DNA of 64,000 bases from Nematostella vectensis (lineage: Eukaryota; Cnidaria; Anthozoa; Actiniaria; Edwardsiidae): assembly GCF_932526225.1 (NCBI RefSeq), contig NC_064035.1:3347501-3411500 (forward strand). Reading direction: 5' to 3'. Position numbers and translations under genes: made by a program. This document shows positions 1 to 12,339 of the stretch, in pieces (positions within the stretch are counted from its first letter, which is position 1; every line of letters begins with the position of its first letter). The notes under the pieces were generated by a model. That model made no database searches, was not told the origin of the DNA, and saw nothing but the letters and a program-made list of their open reading frames with translations.

Positions 1-164
1 AATTCCTCCTTACTCCCACCCCCCTGGTAATCGAGCCATATAACTTGCTGCATCAAAGCTACTCACCTCCACCCATTCAGTCGATCCAATCAAACCGAAC
101 TCCTCCCCACCCCAGCTCCCTAGTACAATGCTACGACGAGTTCGCCAGCCTAACAAAAGAATCA

Positions 165-262
165 ATCATCATCAACATCATCATTACAATCCACATTAGC
201 AACATCATCATTACAATCCACATTAGCAACATCATCATTACAATCCACATCATCAACATCAC
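165..262. repeat. 27-bp tandem repeat, about 3 copies
   Basis: The segment TTACAATCCACATTAGCA recurs with starts at 184, 211 and 238, a 27-bp period, embedded in ATC-rich simple sequence. It lies downstream of exon 8 of the peptidase gene (minus strand), presumably in its next intron. I see no exon in bases 1-300. Confidence 0.8.
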
Positions 263-309
263 CATTTGATGATATGTTGTTTGCAGCTTACCGCTAAGTA
301 ATTAAAAAG

Positions 310-470
310 GGATTCTTTGCCTTGATATGAAATAGGCTTATTTGAGATTCCGTCCCGCCTTGCTGTAAAACAAGCTCATTTGAAATTCCATCCCGCCTTG
401 ATATGAAATTGGCTTATTTGAAATTCCTTCCCGCCTAGGTATAAAATGAGCTTGTTCGAAATTCCGTCAT
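310..470. repeat. 38-bp degenerate tandem repeat next to the exon 8 donor
   Basis: About four copies of a 38-bp unit, shown by GAAATTCC-type motifs whose ATTC starts at 347, 385, 423 and 461. The array ends about 20 bp from the minus-strand donor of peptidase exon 8 (GT at 491-490). Confidence 0.75.
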
Positions 471-491
471 GTCGCTGGTAGCATATCTCAC

Positions 492-3400
492 CTGTGCGGA
501 GCATGTGGCCCAGTATTCTGCTCATCTCCAGCATACAAGCTGTACCACTAGATGGGTCCGTGCCACCGAAAACCCACGCGTCTCTATGGTTACCGAGTAG
601 GACCAGCCTGTCTGGAATATAAGACAGAAAGGTATGTTAACTGCCTTCTCTCGCGGCCAAGTCCGAATATGAATAGTTATAAGACAGAAAGGTATGTTAA
701 CTGCCTTGTCTCCCGGCCAAGTCCGAATATGAATAGTTATAAGACAGAAAGGTATGTTAACTGCCTTCTCTTTCGGCCAGGTCTCACTCCTTTGTAAGAT
801 CTGCTCCCCTGGTAACCCACAGGTTTTCACTGAATTGTCTTTATTCTGATTGCATTTTCTACATGAAGATTGTGGGCTACTTGTGTGGCACCTGGGTGGT
901 ACTTACCAGGCTCCTCTCGGCCTTTGATAACTGCTATGACGTTGTAGATGTCTTTTGAAACGTGGTCATTGTTCGTTTCTACTTTCACTGTCCTGTAGAA
1001 CAGGTCAGAAGATGATAAGTAGAGCAGGAAAACAGCCCTCTGATCATTGCAAGTGGGACAGTGTGAAACGTACTTGTGTGTTTTTATTTCTCTTATTTTG
1101 GGTAGCCTGTGTCACATTTCCGTATATAGTTATCATGTCCATATTTGTCAATATGTCAATATTGTCTACATTTGTGTGATTCCTGTATTGTTTTGGAATA
1201 AATTTAGTCCTGTCCCGACGTCGTGTGGTGTGGTTTCGTTGTTGTTTTTTTCTCCCCTTTCCCCAAAAGGTCGAGCCCTTCGATCGAACCGGGAGCTAAA
1301 CTCGACCGTTACACAAATCTAAGTTATCATGACGACATTTTTAGGCGTATGCTACAACACTCAAAGCTCGTCCTACAACACTCAAAGCTCGACCACTCTC
1401 TGGTAAGCAACCAGCTCTAGCTACGGCCACAGGATGGCCCATCGATCCCTCAGGCTACTACAAAATCAAAATGGCCCTTGCCATTTCCGTCGCCAAGTCG
1501 GCTAAAAATCGTTTTTTTTTTCTGGCTCAACAATCAAGTTGTCTCCAATTTAGGGGTCTCAAGAGATTTGATGCGGACGCAAGTTTACAAAATGTACATA
1601 GGAAGTCCGGAAAAAAAAATAATGTAAAGCGAAATGACGTTTTCCTAAGGTCATTTCGAAGGCATTTCTTTTTTCCCTTATACATTCAAAATGTGTTTTG
1701 CCGTTTTTCTGTTAATATCTACCTTTTATACACTTATAATAAATAGAAAGTCCCTTGAGTTAGAATATGAACTTTTTAATTTTTCCACTTTATGTATAAA
1801 ATGAGCACATGAGCCATCTTTAGATCGCGCACAACTCAACATAGTTCAGGTTATTCTTGTTTCTGTGCACGAAAGATATGCACGTGGCGCGACTGAGCAC
1901 AGGAGTACAAAAGGCTAAAGGCGGCGACACGAAAGATATGCACGTGCGCGACAGAGCAAAGCAGAACAAACTGCTAAAGGCGGCAATATATTATACCTAG
2001 GTCACAGCGTGCTGTGCATGATGACGAAATTACCGCACTACTATGGCAACACGCTAATTCCCAAGAGAAACAAGCGTGAAAAAGACCCCGATATTTTTTA
2101 GTCTACATCTCAGCGAGCTGTGCGTGGCGTAACCGATTAAGACAGGCCTGGGATCCTGGTTATTGCCTCCCCATTAATGCGCGGGTACCTCAGGTTCCTT
2201 TGTGTTGCACAGTTCGCTAGATAGCGGTGCTGGGGCCAAAGTCTCCAGCTTAGCCGTAAAGCTTTAGCTGCCATACGGCGTTTCAGCGTATGTCTGGAAG
2301 TATGGTCTATTTTTTTCTCTCGTTTCATTTGTCTGAGGAGGTTCGATCCTCGGGCAATTGGCTCTACCTTTTTTTTTCTTTTACTTTTCTGTAATTGTCA
2401 TTTTTCCCTTCCATTTCTGTTCTTGGTAACTAGAGAGGTTTTATCAAGCGATAGATTTATACATGTAACACAATTTAAAACCGCGCGTTCATGTAAAAAA
2501 AACATCCTCTCAGAAAGTGTGTCGGCAGCGCCTCCCCTGTCCCCCCCCCCCCCCCCGCCCACCGCCCCTGGTTTGGGTCTACAAGGCAAGGTTAGACCTG
2601 TAACCCCCGCCCACCGCCCCTGGTTTGGGTCTACAAGGCAAGGTTAGACCTGTTCCCCCCCCCCCCCCCCGCCCACCGCCCCTGGTTTGGGTCTACAAGG
2701 CAAGGTTAGACCTGTAACCCCCGCCCACCGCCCCTGGTTTGGATCTACAAGGCAAGGTTAGACCTGTAACCCCCGCCCACCGCCCCTGGTTTGGATCTAC
2801 AAGGCAAGGTTAGACCTGTAACCCCCGCCCACCGCCCCTGGTTTGGGTCTACAAGGCAAGGTTAGACCTGTTCCCCCCCCCCCCCCCCCCCGCCCACCGC
2901 CCCTGGTTTGGGTCTACAAGGCAAGGTTAGATCTGTTAACAGTGTTAATAGGTAAAGGAGTAATCTTACCAATTTTCATAAGGGCGGACAAACCCTGGGC
3001 CCAGTCTGTAGGTGATGTTGAGACCTCCCTGCCAATCGTCTGGAGCGTCGGGACCAGACATTTTACTGCAGGATAAGATAAGCTTTACAAAAAGTAACTT
3101 AGACTTTGCCGCACAGCGGCACAACTTAAAATATTTGATAAGTACAATAAGATCATCTCCTTTTCTGGTATTTTGTCTGGTTCTTTCCCTCAAAGGTGGA
3201 GGTGCTAACGCACCCCGTTCCCCCCTTTCCTAGGTTCGGCCCTGAAATCAAGTGTCACGTGATATCACGCGCGTAACTAACCTGAGAAACACTTTGGCGT
3301 CATCGGCAGAAATAGGGTGAGCAGGAATAGTGGGTAGGGGGATATCGGATGAGAAACCGCGATAAACTCCCTCTGCAGGTAGAAATAACAAATAAGCTGG

Positions 3401-6400
3401 TTCAATTGTGTGTCTCTTATTTTACAAGAGCAACTGGAAGCTTATGTATGATGAAGCGAACTGTAGATAAATTGGGCACGAAATTTCAATCGTGTCCTAC
3501 TTTAACGTCATAACTACGCTCCAGGCACCTTGAAAAAAAAAACCGTGAAATAATAAAGTTGGTAACATGAATGTACCACGAGTGACAGAGGCAGCCACGC
3601 CCAGGTCTCTCGTAATAGACCGAGGCGGAATGTGTTTCTTGTAACTTTGGTGATTTACGTTGTGGGCTCTGTGAAAGCTTCAAGAAAAAGTAAAATAATT
3701 TCGTTTGAATATAAGAGGTGCAAAACCAGAGGTACAAGTCCCAAGAGTTCTTTTTTACTATGTTCGGAGATGGACCGCGAAGAAGCGTGGGGTCTGGGAC
3801 GAGCTAATTTCCTTTGACGTCACAACTCTAACCAACCGCAGGAAACCCGAAGAGAAGACCGGTAAGAAGGCCTGGGACTAGACTGGTGCAAAACTGCAGT
3901 TCTAGAGTGGCCACGAGCTTACCTTTCGCGGGATATCTGGGTGTAAGTGGGTCCCCTGTGCCCAAAAGCACCGATCCTCTCTCGACCCCAGTCCGCGGAA
4001 GCCACCAACCGTTCGGATAGAGCTGGTCGTCAGGGACTGGTCCGAAATCCTTGGGGTCGTTAAATAAAATTGCTGCTTTTGCTCCAGCCTTTGCAGCATT
4101 AGTAACCTTTAAATCAATAGGGACCCAGTAAGCTTCTCACCTGACATGGAGGCAGTGAAAACGTGACCTAACTGTTTTGGTGTGATATGTGGGTGTATGT
4201 AGCCTTGCAGTATAACCTAAATCAACAGGCACCCAGTAAGCACGTGACATAAGTGCTATGGTGTGATCTGTGTGTTTTCATCCAACTACGCATTACAGTA
4301 AGTGTCGCATTTAATTTAATAGATGCGCACTTCATAAAACTAAAATTAGCTGATTAAGAGCTGAGGACTCCTGTGATAAAATTTGACGCACTTTGTAACG
4401 CGTTTTCACGGTTGTGCCCTGTTGTGAATATTACATTCGCGTTTTCACAGTTGTGCCCTGTTGTGTAGGTAATTCTTAGGTTACATTATGTCTATTATCA
4501 CGCGTATTCCGTTTTTCTGGTCAATCTTTCGTAATTTCACCTTATCTCCTCTGAAGACTTTTCCATACTTGATGATTGCAATCTTATTCGTAACGTTGAT
4601 TCCCTTGGATTTGAGATAGCTAAAGTCATCGGGGCTACCATAGTTCGCAAAGACCAGTTCACCCTGCAGAAAGTTAATAGTGTATTTTGGATCCTGAATA
4701 TTATATACTATTTGCATGAATGATTGCAAAGAAAGAAAAGTCTCCCGATTTTTCAAATGCTCGCAGAATTAAGCCGTTGCCAAGGCCGAAAAGTCCCGAA
4801 TGCTTGTTTTAAAAAGAAGACAAATTCTCGAGTTCTCGTGGTTTCTTTTAATTTGACTCACTTTTTCTACTACTATAAGTAAGTATCATAATTTGATGGG
4901 TCGTGTGATACAGCACTCATATTAAGGTAACTAAAGCAAGCAGGGCAATGCTTGACCCAACTTTACCCAAGACGTAAGATCCTCCAGAATCTTTAAGCTC
5001 TTTCTCAAGGTTTAGATCACGCTCGATTGCGCGCGAAGTAGTTTTTTTTTATTAGCTCGTTTTTTTTCCCGAAAATGCTCGCTGCTCGCAGACAAAAAAA
5101 AATTAAAATGCTCGTGCTTGCCAAGTAAGTCTCTTTTGCTTGTGCAACGTGTAGGATAAACGCTACTTTCGCCTCGGGAGCTATTAAAAGAAAATGAAAG
5201 CGCCTCAAAACCACAATACACCACGATCACAAAGACGAAACATGGCCACCAATAAATGATAAATCTATCCCATTCCTTGACCAAATAGCTCGCGAAAACT
5301 GGTAAGGATGTTGACCGCCATAGTTTTTTTTACTAATTTCGTTACTGCACCATACTACAATACCGTTTATTTGGATTGCGTTACAAAGGTTGCGTTACTC
5401 ACGGTTTCCACGCCAGTAGGCGAATACGCACTGTAAGGCGGGTACGCGTCTGGAGAGTCTTCTGAAGGCTCAACTGGCTTGTTCTGCTTGGCGGTCTCGA
5501 ATTTCACATCGCCATTTCCGTCCAGCAACATGGCCCCGTTAGTTTTATTCTTTGTTGGGAACGACAGTAAGACGTTGTACTTGACTTTTTTCACCGAGCC
5601 GAAGCCGAGGTTCTTCCATGTTTCGCTGATATTCTCGGCGAGTTCGAGGTTTCTGGCTGAAGCTGCGATGTGGGGTCTGGAGGTAAGATATCTAAAGACA
5701 CAAAAATGTTTTTCTTTATTATTTAAATTGTTTATCCTCATCGCCATGACGATGACCCAAGGGTAGACATGGTAGTATTTTCGTGATGGGAGGTAGTCTG
5801 CTTACCAGCCGTTTTAGTCACGCACGCCTTCCCCACTTGTGGTGGTGGGAGGTGGAGGGGTGTCAAATCTTTTATTCTAGGATGACAGGGGTTCTAATAA
5901 CCGAACACCCGAAGCTATGGCGAACGAATGCCGAGCGGTGACAGAGGCGATTTTCAGGGACCCAGTGGTCTTTGCGGGCACACCTAGAGGACTCTACTTC
6001 CCGACGTGACTTTCGCGGTCAAAGGGTGAAATCTGAAATGGATCCTTGACTATGACGACTGATACTAAGGGTAGAATTTGTATAAAGTTGCCTTATCTCG
6101 CGTTTAAAGAAGTTTTCATTCCATTCACTCTTCCTCTTGTAAGGGGTTTCATTCTCTCCACCTAAACCTTCATTTCTTGTATTTTTTGGAAGATGCATTT
6201 TCTTGTGTTTTTGTATCGATTCACGACATCGCAGCTTCCCTGACGATGTCAGAGGGCAACCTCGAAAAATAAGCACTGGCGTTGTGCAAATATGTTAATA
6301 TATTTGTGTCATTTTTTTATCGTTTACACCAAAAAGTCTCATAACGGTCATGCTTAATCAAAGATTTAAAAAAAATTATTAGTATGCAGACAAATTAGAC

Positions 6401-6936
6401 GCTCAAGGAATAGGATAACGATCAGTGTAGTAACACAACAACGTCTGATCCCAACATGCGGAGATAAACCCTGTTCAGCGCTATGCAGACGTTTCAGAGG
6501 AAATTTTCAAAAGGAACCATTACACATTATTTATTCGAGTCATTCTAGGATATAAATGATTACAAACACATTACCTTAAGTTGTTTTCGATATTTTTTGG
6601 CGAGATAAGGGAAAGCGCTTCCAGTAATAGCGCCTGGTTGTACGAAGGTGCATTGTCAGGCGTAGGTGTTGATGTTGGATAAAGTTCGCCCTTCGGAGCA
6701 CTTGCTTTAGTCCCTGGCTCACGGACGACCCTACGCACAAAATATCCAGCGACAAATGCAACCACAACGAGCAAAACAACCAAACATACTTTAGTGGCGA
6801 GAATGAGATACGGTTTAAAGTCGTGTGACTTTTCCTGTTTCTTGTGTAAGAGGTTAGGCTTTGCGAAAGATTCTTCCTCCGGCTGGAGTTCCATCTTCAC
6901 ATCAAACAGTGACTTCACGCTGTCGGTTTTTCCCAT
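492..6936 (-). CDS. Glutamate carboxypeptidase II-like (M28B; FOLH1/NAALAD family) peptidase, 5' eight exons, 3' end off window
   Basis: Type II membrane zinc peptidase of the FOLH1/NAALAD2/NAALADL1 family, which removes C-terminal glutamate or other residues from peptides outside the cell. Exons on the minus strand: 6936-6575, 5691-5403, 4663-4541, 4106-3923, 3372-3282, 3065-2970, 992-907 and 611-492. All junctions are GT/AG and phases match, giving about 450 residues before the left edge. Residues 1-42 are a cytoplasmic tail and about 43-67 a single membrane anchor ([15 protein letters not shown]). Then come the start of the luminal domain ([11 protein letters not shown]), a PA-type domain ([26 protein letters not shown]) and the start of the catalytic domain. 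Exon 8 carries [17 protein letters not shown], with the expected zinc His (about residue 419) and bridging Asp (about 429). The Asn before His-Arg-Asp is more like NAALADL1 than FOLH1, so the subfamily is open. The remaining active-site exons lie beyond base 1. Confidence 0.9.
619..797. repeat. 60-bp tandem repeat, 3 copies, abutting the exon 8 acceptor
   Basis: Near-identical 60-bp units beginning ATAAGACAGAAAGGTATG at 619, 679 and 739. On the minus strand each copy supplies a pyrimidine-rich stretch. The copy closest to exon 8 provides part of the tract before the acceptor AG at 613-612. The array is intronic between exons 7 and 8 of the peptidase gene. Confidence 0.9.
1003..2515. other. 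Intron 6 of the peptidase gene, outer part: no exon seen
   Basis: Between exon 7 and the 52-bp array I find no further exon on either strand. A 58-62-bp direct duplication lies at about 1867-1985, both copies containing CACGAAAGATATGCACGTG and ending in GCTAAAGGCGGC. A polyadenylation-like AATAAA sits near 1197, and two GGTTCGATC motifs occur without a tRNA fold around them. Confidence 0.5.
2530..2937. repeat. 52-bp tandem repeat with poly-C expansions, 7 copies
   Basis: The motif CTGGTTTGGGTCTACAAGG recurs with starts at 2568, 2620, 2682, 2734, 2786, 2838 and 2903. The basic period is 52 bp; three inter-unit C runs have grown to about 15-18 bases. The array lies in intron 6 of the peptidase gene and ends about 30 bp from the exon 6 donor (GT at 2969-2968). 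Confidence 0.92.
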
Positions 6937-8019
6937 TATTAAAATAGCTGGCTGTTATAGTATTAAAAATTATAATGAGATGGTTTGATGACCACTGTGT
7001 CAATAAGTGCAGGCATTTCGGTTGCTGTTTCGAGGCTGCCAGCTATGAAGACCTCCCATCAACAGCTGTGAGTTTCACATCGGCTCTAATTTCGCGCGTT
7101 TGTAAACATAGGGGTAAGATATTAAAATGTACTCAAAAGGCGACACAAAACGGCAATAACAACATTCGAGAAAAAAGATCACGATGACTTCTTCTTATCA
7201 TATGGCTAGTGCATCTTAAACCCACATAGTTTTTATTTAGGATATAGTACAATTGCTCCTTGGCATTTTTTACAAGAGAGTGGTTTTTAATGATTGAAAT
7301 AATTGGTTAATTACAAACTTAAATTATAAACATCGGTGTTTCTCTACTTATTGCTCTTTCGCACAATTTCTCGAGGAGAGAATGTACGTTCAATAGAAAA
7401 GATGTGGTCTTAAATTTTAGTTTGTTAGGACTGAAAATCAAGTTGTACATGCATCCGCTGACCAGGGCTTCAAGAAAGGGAGTCTTTATAAAAAGGAGAG
7501 AAAAAGCGTGACTGAAGATGTGATAACTCATGAGAAAATTTTGCACGGCGCACATGCTTAATGTTGGCTTATTGAATGCTAAGTACCGTTACTAACTCAT
7601 GTAGCAATTTTCATGTGTTGACCCTTTTTAGTAAAAATCCTTTTTGAGCATATAGCACGTACGTACTTTTTGGTAGATATTTTCTTTTTCCAAAGGGAGA
7701 GGGGGACACTGACCAGATCGGGGAGACTAATACACCCCTCTCAGATTTGGTAGAGTGGTGCAAAAACCTCTTGAAGCCAGGTTACGGATGCCAAACAAAC
7801 AAACGACAAAATACGAGACAAGAAATGCGATGTACTCAAATTCCCAATCTTAAGGTAGCGAAATTTAAATACGCGGTTAATAATTTCCTTCTCGAAGCTT
7901 TGAAATATTCTCTATCACGTGATGATTTTAATAAGGTTATGTTTAAATCACCAAGCTTTGCAAACAAGGTTTTTATTTTCTTTAAAAAATAGGACAGCTT
8001 TTTCGTTACAAAGTGCGTC
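6937..8019. other. Intergenic, 5' flank of the peptidase gene
   Basis: Upstream of the peptidase start codon. It should hold that gene's minus-strand promoter, but I see no clear TATA box or other defined element. Only short ORFs without recognisable protein character are present. The last few bases lead into the 19-bp array. Confidence 0.4.
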
Positions 8020-11000
8020 AGCTCATATTACAAAATTCTTCAGGTATTACAAAGTAAGTCAAGTATTACAAAGTGCGTCAGGTATTACAAAGAAAGTCAA
8101 GAATTACAAAGTGCGTTAGCTATAACAAAGTGTGTCAGGTATAACAAAGTGCGTCAGCTATTACAAAGTGCGTCAGGTATAACAAAGTGCGTCAGGTATT
8201 AAAAAGTGTGTCAGGTATTACAAAGTGCAACAGGTATAACAAAGTGCGAAAGGTATTACAAAGTGCGTCAGCTATAACAAAGTGCGTCAGATATTACAAA
8301 GTGTGCCAGGTATTACAAAGTGCGTCAGGTATTACAAAGTGCGTCAGCTATAACAAAGTGCGTCAGGTATTAAAAAGTGTGTCAGGTATTACAAAGTGCG
8401 ACAGGTATAACAAAGTGCGAAAGGTATTACAAAGTGCGTCAGATATTACAAAGTGCGTCAGGTATTACAAAGTGCGTCAGGTATTACAAAGTGTGCCAGG
8501 TATTACAAAGTGCGTCAGGTATTACAAAGTGTGCCAGGTATTAAAAAGTGTGCCAGGTATTACAAAGTGCGTCAGCTATAACAAAGTGCGTCAGGTATTA
8601 AAAAGTGTGTCAGGTATTACAAAGTGCGTCAGCTATAACAAAGTGCGTCAGGTATAACAAAGTGCGTCAGCTATTACAAAGTGCGTCAGGTATTACAAAG
8701 TGCGTCAGCTATAACAAAGTGCGTCAGGTATAACAAAGTGCGTCAGGTATAACAAAGTGCGTCAGGTATTACAAAGTGCGTCAGATATTACAAAGTGCGT
8801 CAGGTATTACAAAGTGCGTCAGGTATTACAAAGTGTGCCAGGTATTATAAAGTGCGTCAGGTATTACAAAGTGCGTCAGGTATTACAAAGTGTGCCAGGT
8901 ATTATAAAGTGCGTCAGGTATTACAAAGTGTGCCAGGTATTACAAAGTGTGCCAGGTATTACAAAGTGCGTCAGCTATAACAAAGTGCGTCAGGTATTAA
9001 AAAGTGTGTCAGGTATTACAAAGTGCGTCAGCTATAACAAAGTGCGTCAGGTATAACAAAGTGCGTCAGCTATTACAAAGTGCGTCAGGTATTACAAAGT
9101 GCGTCAGGTATTACAAAGTGTGTCAGCTATAACAAAGTGCGTCAGGTATTACAAAGTGTGCCAGGTATTACAAAGTGCGTCAGCTATAACAAAGTGCGTC
9201 AGGTATTACAAAGTGGGACAGGTATTACAAAGTGCGTCAGGTATTACAAAGTGAGTCAACTATAACGAAGTGCGTCAGGTATAACAAAGTGTGTCAGGTA
9301 TTACAAAGTGCGTCAGATATTACAAAGTGCGTCAGGTATTACAAAGTGCGTCAGGTATTACAAAGTGTGCCAGGTATTATAAAGTGCGTCAGGTATTACA
9401 AAGTGTGCCAGGTATTACAAAGTGTGCCAGGTATTACAAAGTGCGTCAGCTATAACAAAGTGCGTCAGGTATTACAAAGTGCGTCAGCTATTACAAAGTG
9501 CGTCAGGTATTACAAAGTGCGTCAGGTATTACAAAGTGCGTCAGGTATTACAAAGTGCGTCAGGTATTACAAAGTGCGTCAGGTATTACAAAGTGTGCCA
9601 GGTATTACAAAGTGCGTCAGGTATTACAAAGTGCGTCAAGTATTAAAAAGTGTGTCAGGTATTACAAAGTGCGTCAGGTATTACAAAGTGTGCCAGGTAT
9701 TACAAAGTGCGTCAGGTATAACAAAGTGCGTCAGGTATTACAAAGTGCGTCAGCTATTACAAAATGCGTCAGGTATTACAAAGTGGGACAGGTATTACAA
9801 AGTGCGTCAGGTATTACAAAGTGCGTCAGCTATAACGAAGTGCGTCAGGTATAACAAAGTGCGTCAGGTATTACAAAGTGCGTCAGCTATTACAAAGTGC
9901 GTCAGGTATTACAAAGTGTGCCAGGTATTACAAAGTGCGTCAGGTATTACAAAGTGTGCCAGGTATTACAAAGTGTGTCAAATATTACAAAGTGCGTCAG
10001 CTATAACAAAGTGCGTCAGGTATTAACAAGTGTGTCAGGTATTACAAAGTGCGTCAGCTATAACAAAGTGCGTCAGGTATTACAAAGTGCGTCAGGTATT
10101 ACAAAGTGCGTCAGCTATAACAAAGTGCGTCAGGTATTACAAAGTGCGTCAGCTATAAGGAAGTGCGTCAGGTATTACAAAGTGCGTCAGGTATTACAAA
10201 GTGCGTCAGGTATTACAAAGTGCGTCAGGTATTACAAAGTGTGCCAGCTATAACAAAGTGCGTCAGGTATTACAAAGTGGGACAGGTATTACAAAGTGCG
10301 TCAGGTATTACAAAGTGCGTCAGCTATAACAAAGTGCGTCAGGTATAACAAAGTGCGTCAGGTATTACAAAGTGCGTCAGCTATTACAAAGTGCGTCAGG
10401 TATTACAAAGTGCGTCAGCTATTACAAAGTGCGTCAGGTATTACAAAGTGCGTCAGGTATTACAAAGTGCGTCAGGTATTACAAAGTGTGCCAGGTATTA
10501 TAAAGTGCGTCAGGTATTACAAAGTGTGCCAGGTATTACAAAGTGTGCCAGGTATTACAAAGTGCGTCAGCTATAACAAAGTGCGTCAGGTATTAAAAAG
10601 TGTGTCAGGTATTACAAAGTGCGTCAGCTATAACAAAGTGCGTCAGGTATAACAAAGTGCGTCAGCTATTACAAAGTGCGTCAGGTATTACAAAGTGCGT
10701 CAGGTATTACAAAGTGCGTCAGCTATAAGGAAGTGCGTCAGGTATAACAAAGTGCGTCAGGTATTACAAAGTGCGTCAGCTATTACAAAATGCGTCAGGT
10801 ATTACAAAGTGGGACAGGTATTACAAAGTGCGTCAGGTATTACAAAGTGCGTCAGCTATAACGAAGTGCGTCAGGTATAACAAAGTGCGTCAGGTATTAC
10901 AAAGTGCGTCAGCTATTACAAAGTGCGTCAGGTATTACAAAGTGTGCCAGGTATTACAAAGTGCGTCAGGTATTACAAAGTGTGCCAGGTATTACAAAGT

Positions 11001-12335
11001 GTGTCAAATATTACAAAGTGCGTCAGCTATAACAAAGTGCGTCAGGTATTAACAAGTGTGTCAGGTATTACAAAGTGCGTCAGCTATAACAAAGTGCGTC
11101 AGGTATTACAAAGTGCGTCAGGTATTACAAAGTGCGTCAGCTATAACAAAGTGCGTCAGGTATTACAAAGTGCGTCAGCTATAAGGAAGTGCGTCAGGTA
11201 TTACAAAGTGCGTCAGGTATTACAAAGTGCGTCAGGTATTACAAAGTGCGTCAGGTATTACAAAGTGTGCCAGCTATAACAAAGTGCGTCAGGTATTACA
11301 AAGTGGGACAGGTATTACAAAGTGCGTCAGGTATTACAAAGTGCGTCAGCTATAACAAAGTGCGTCAGGTATAACAAAGTGCGTCAGGTATTACAAAGTG
11401 CGTCAGCTATTACAAAGTGCGTCAGGTATTACAAAGTGCGTCAGCTATTACAAAGTGCGTCAGGTATTACAAAGTGCGTCAGGTATTACAAAGTGCGTCA
11501 GGTATTACAAAGTGTGCCAGGTATTATAAAGTGCGTCAGGTATTACAAAGTGTGCCAGGTATTACAAAGTGTGCCAGGTATTACAAAGTGCGTCAGCTAT
11601 AACAAAGTGCGTCAGGTATTAAAAAGTGTGTCAGGTATTACAAAGTGCGTCAGCTATAACAAAGTGCGTCAGGTATAACAAAGTGCGTCAGCTATTACAA
11701 AGTGCGTCAGGTATTACAAAGTGCGTCAGGTATTACAAAGTGCGTCAGCTATAACAAAGTGCGTCAGGTATTACAAATGTGCCAGGTATTACAAAGTGCG
11801 TCAGCTATAACAAAGTGCGTCAGGTATTACAAAGTGGGACAGGTATTACAAAGTGCGTCAGGTATAACAAAGTGCGTCAGGTATTACAAAGTGCGTCAGC
11901 TATTACAAAGTGCGTCAGCTATTACAAAGTGCGTCAGGTATTACAAAGTGCGTCAGATATTACAAAGTGCGTCAGATATTACAAAGTGTGCCAGGTATTA
12001 CAAAGTGCGTCAGGTATTACAAAGTGCGTCAGGTATTACAAAGTGTGCCAGGTATTACAAAGTGCGTCAGGTATTACAAAGTGCGTCAGGTATTAAAAAG
12101 TGTGTCAGGTATTACAAAGTGCGTCAGGTATTACAAAGTGTGCCAGGTATTACAAAGTGCGTCAGGTATAACAAAGTGCGTCAGGTATTACAAAGTGCGT
12201 CAGCTATTACAAAATGCGTCAGGTATTACAAAGTGCGTTTGGTATTAAAAAGTGTGTCAGCTATTACAAAAGTGCGTCAGGTATTACAAAGTGCGTAAGG
12301 TATTACAAAGTGCGTCAGGTATTACAATGCAGTGT
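8020..12335. repeat. 19-bp tandem array, about 225 copies, with a 1,026-bp internal duplication
   Basis: The unit is CAGGTATTACAAAGTGCGT with common variants (GCTAT for GGTAT, ATAAC for ATTAC, GTGTGCCAG for GTGCGTCAG). The period is strictly 19 bp over most of 4.3 kb. The plus-strand unit contains no stop codon, and since 19 is not a multiple of 3 every frame reads the same 19-residue periodic peptide; the resulting ORFs (up to 264 codons) are a by-product of the repeat, not evidence of a gene. Variant patterns from about 9,740 to 10,740 reappear exactly 1,026 bp (54 units) downstream, showing a recent large unequal-exchange event. Confidence 0.97.
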
Positions 12336-12339
12336 TACC

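Noticed and set aside
1050-1315. Possible solo LTR (AATAAA, GT-rich stretch, hairpin GGTCGAG...CTCGACC ending GTTACA)
   Set aside because: No matching second copy, no target-site duplication and no clear TG...CA boundaries found.
2320-2375. GGTTCGATCCTCGGGC followed by a T run, resembling a tRNA T-arm and Pol III terminator
   Set aside because: No D-arm, anticodon arm or acceptor pairing upstream at the right distance.
8187-12298. Long plus-strand ORFs with a QVLQSASGITKCVRYYKVR-type periodic peptide
   Set aside because: They arise in all three frames because the 19-bp unit lacks stop codons; no start context, domain or codon signal independent of the repeat.
8020-12335. CRISPR-like array
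   Set aside because: Direct 19-bp repeats without unique spacers, in a eukaryotic genome.
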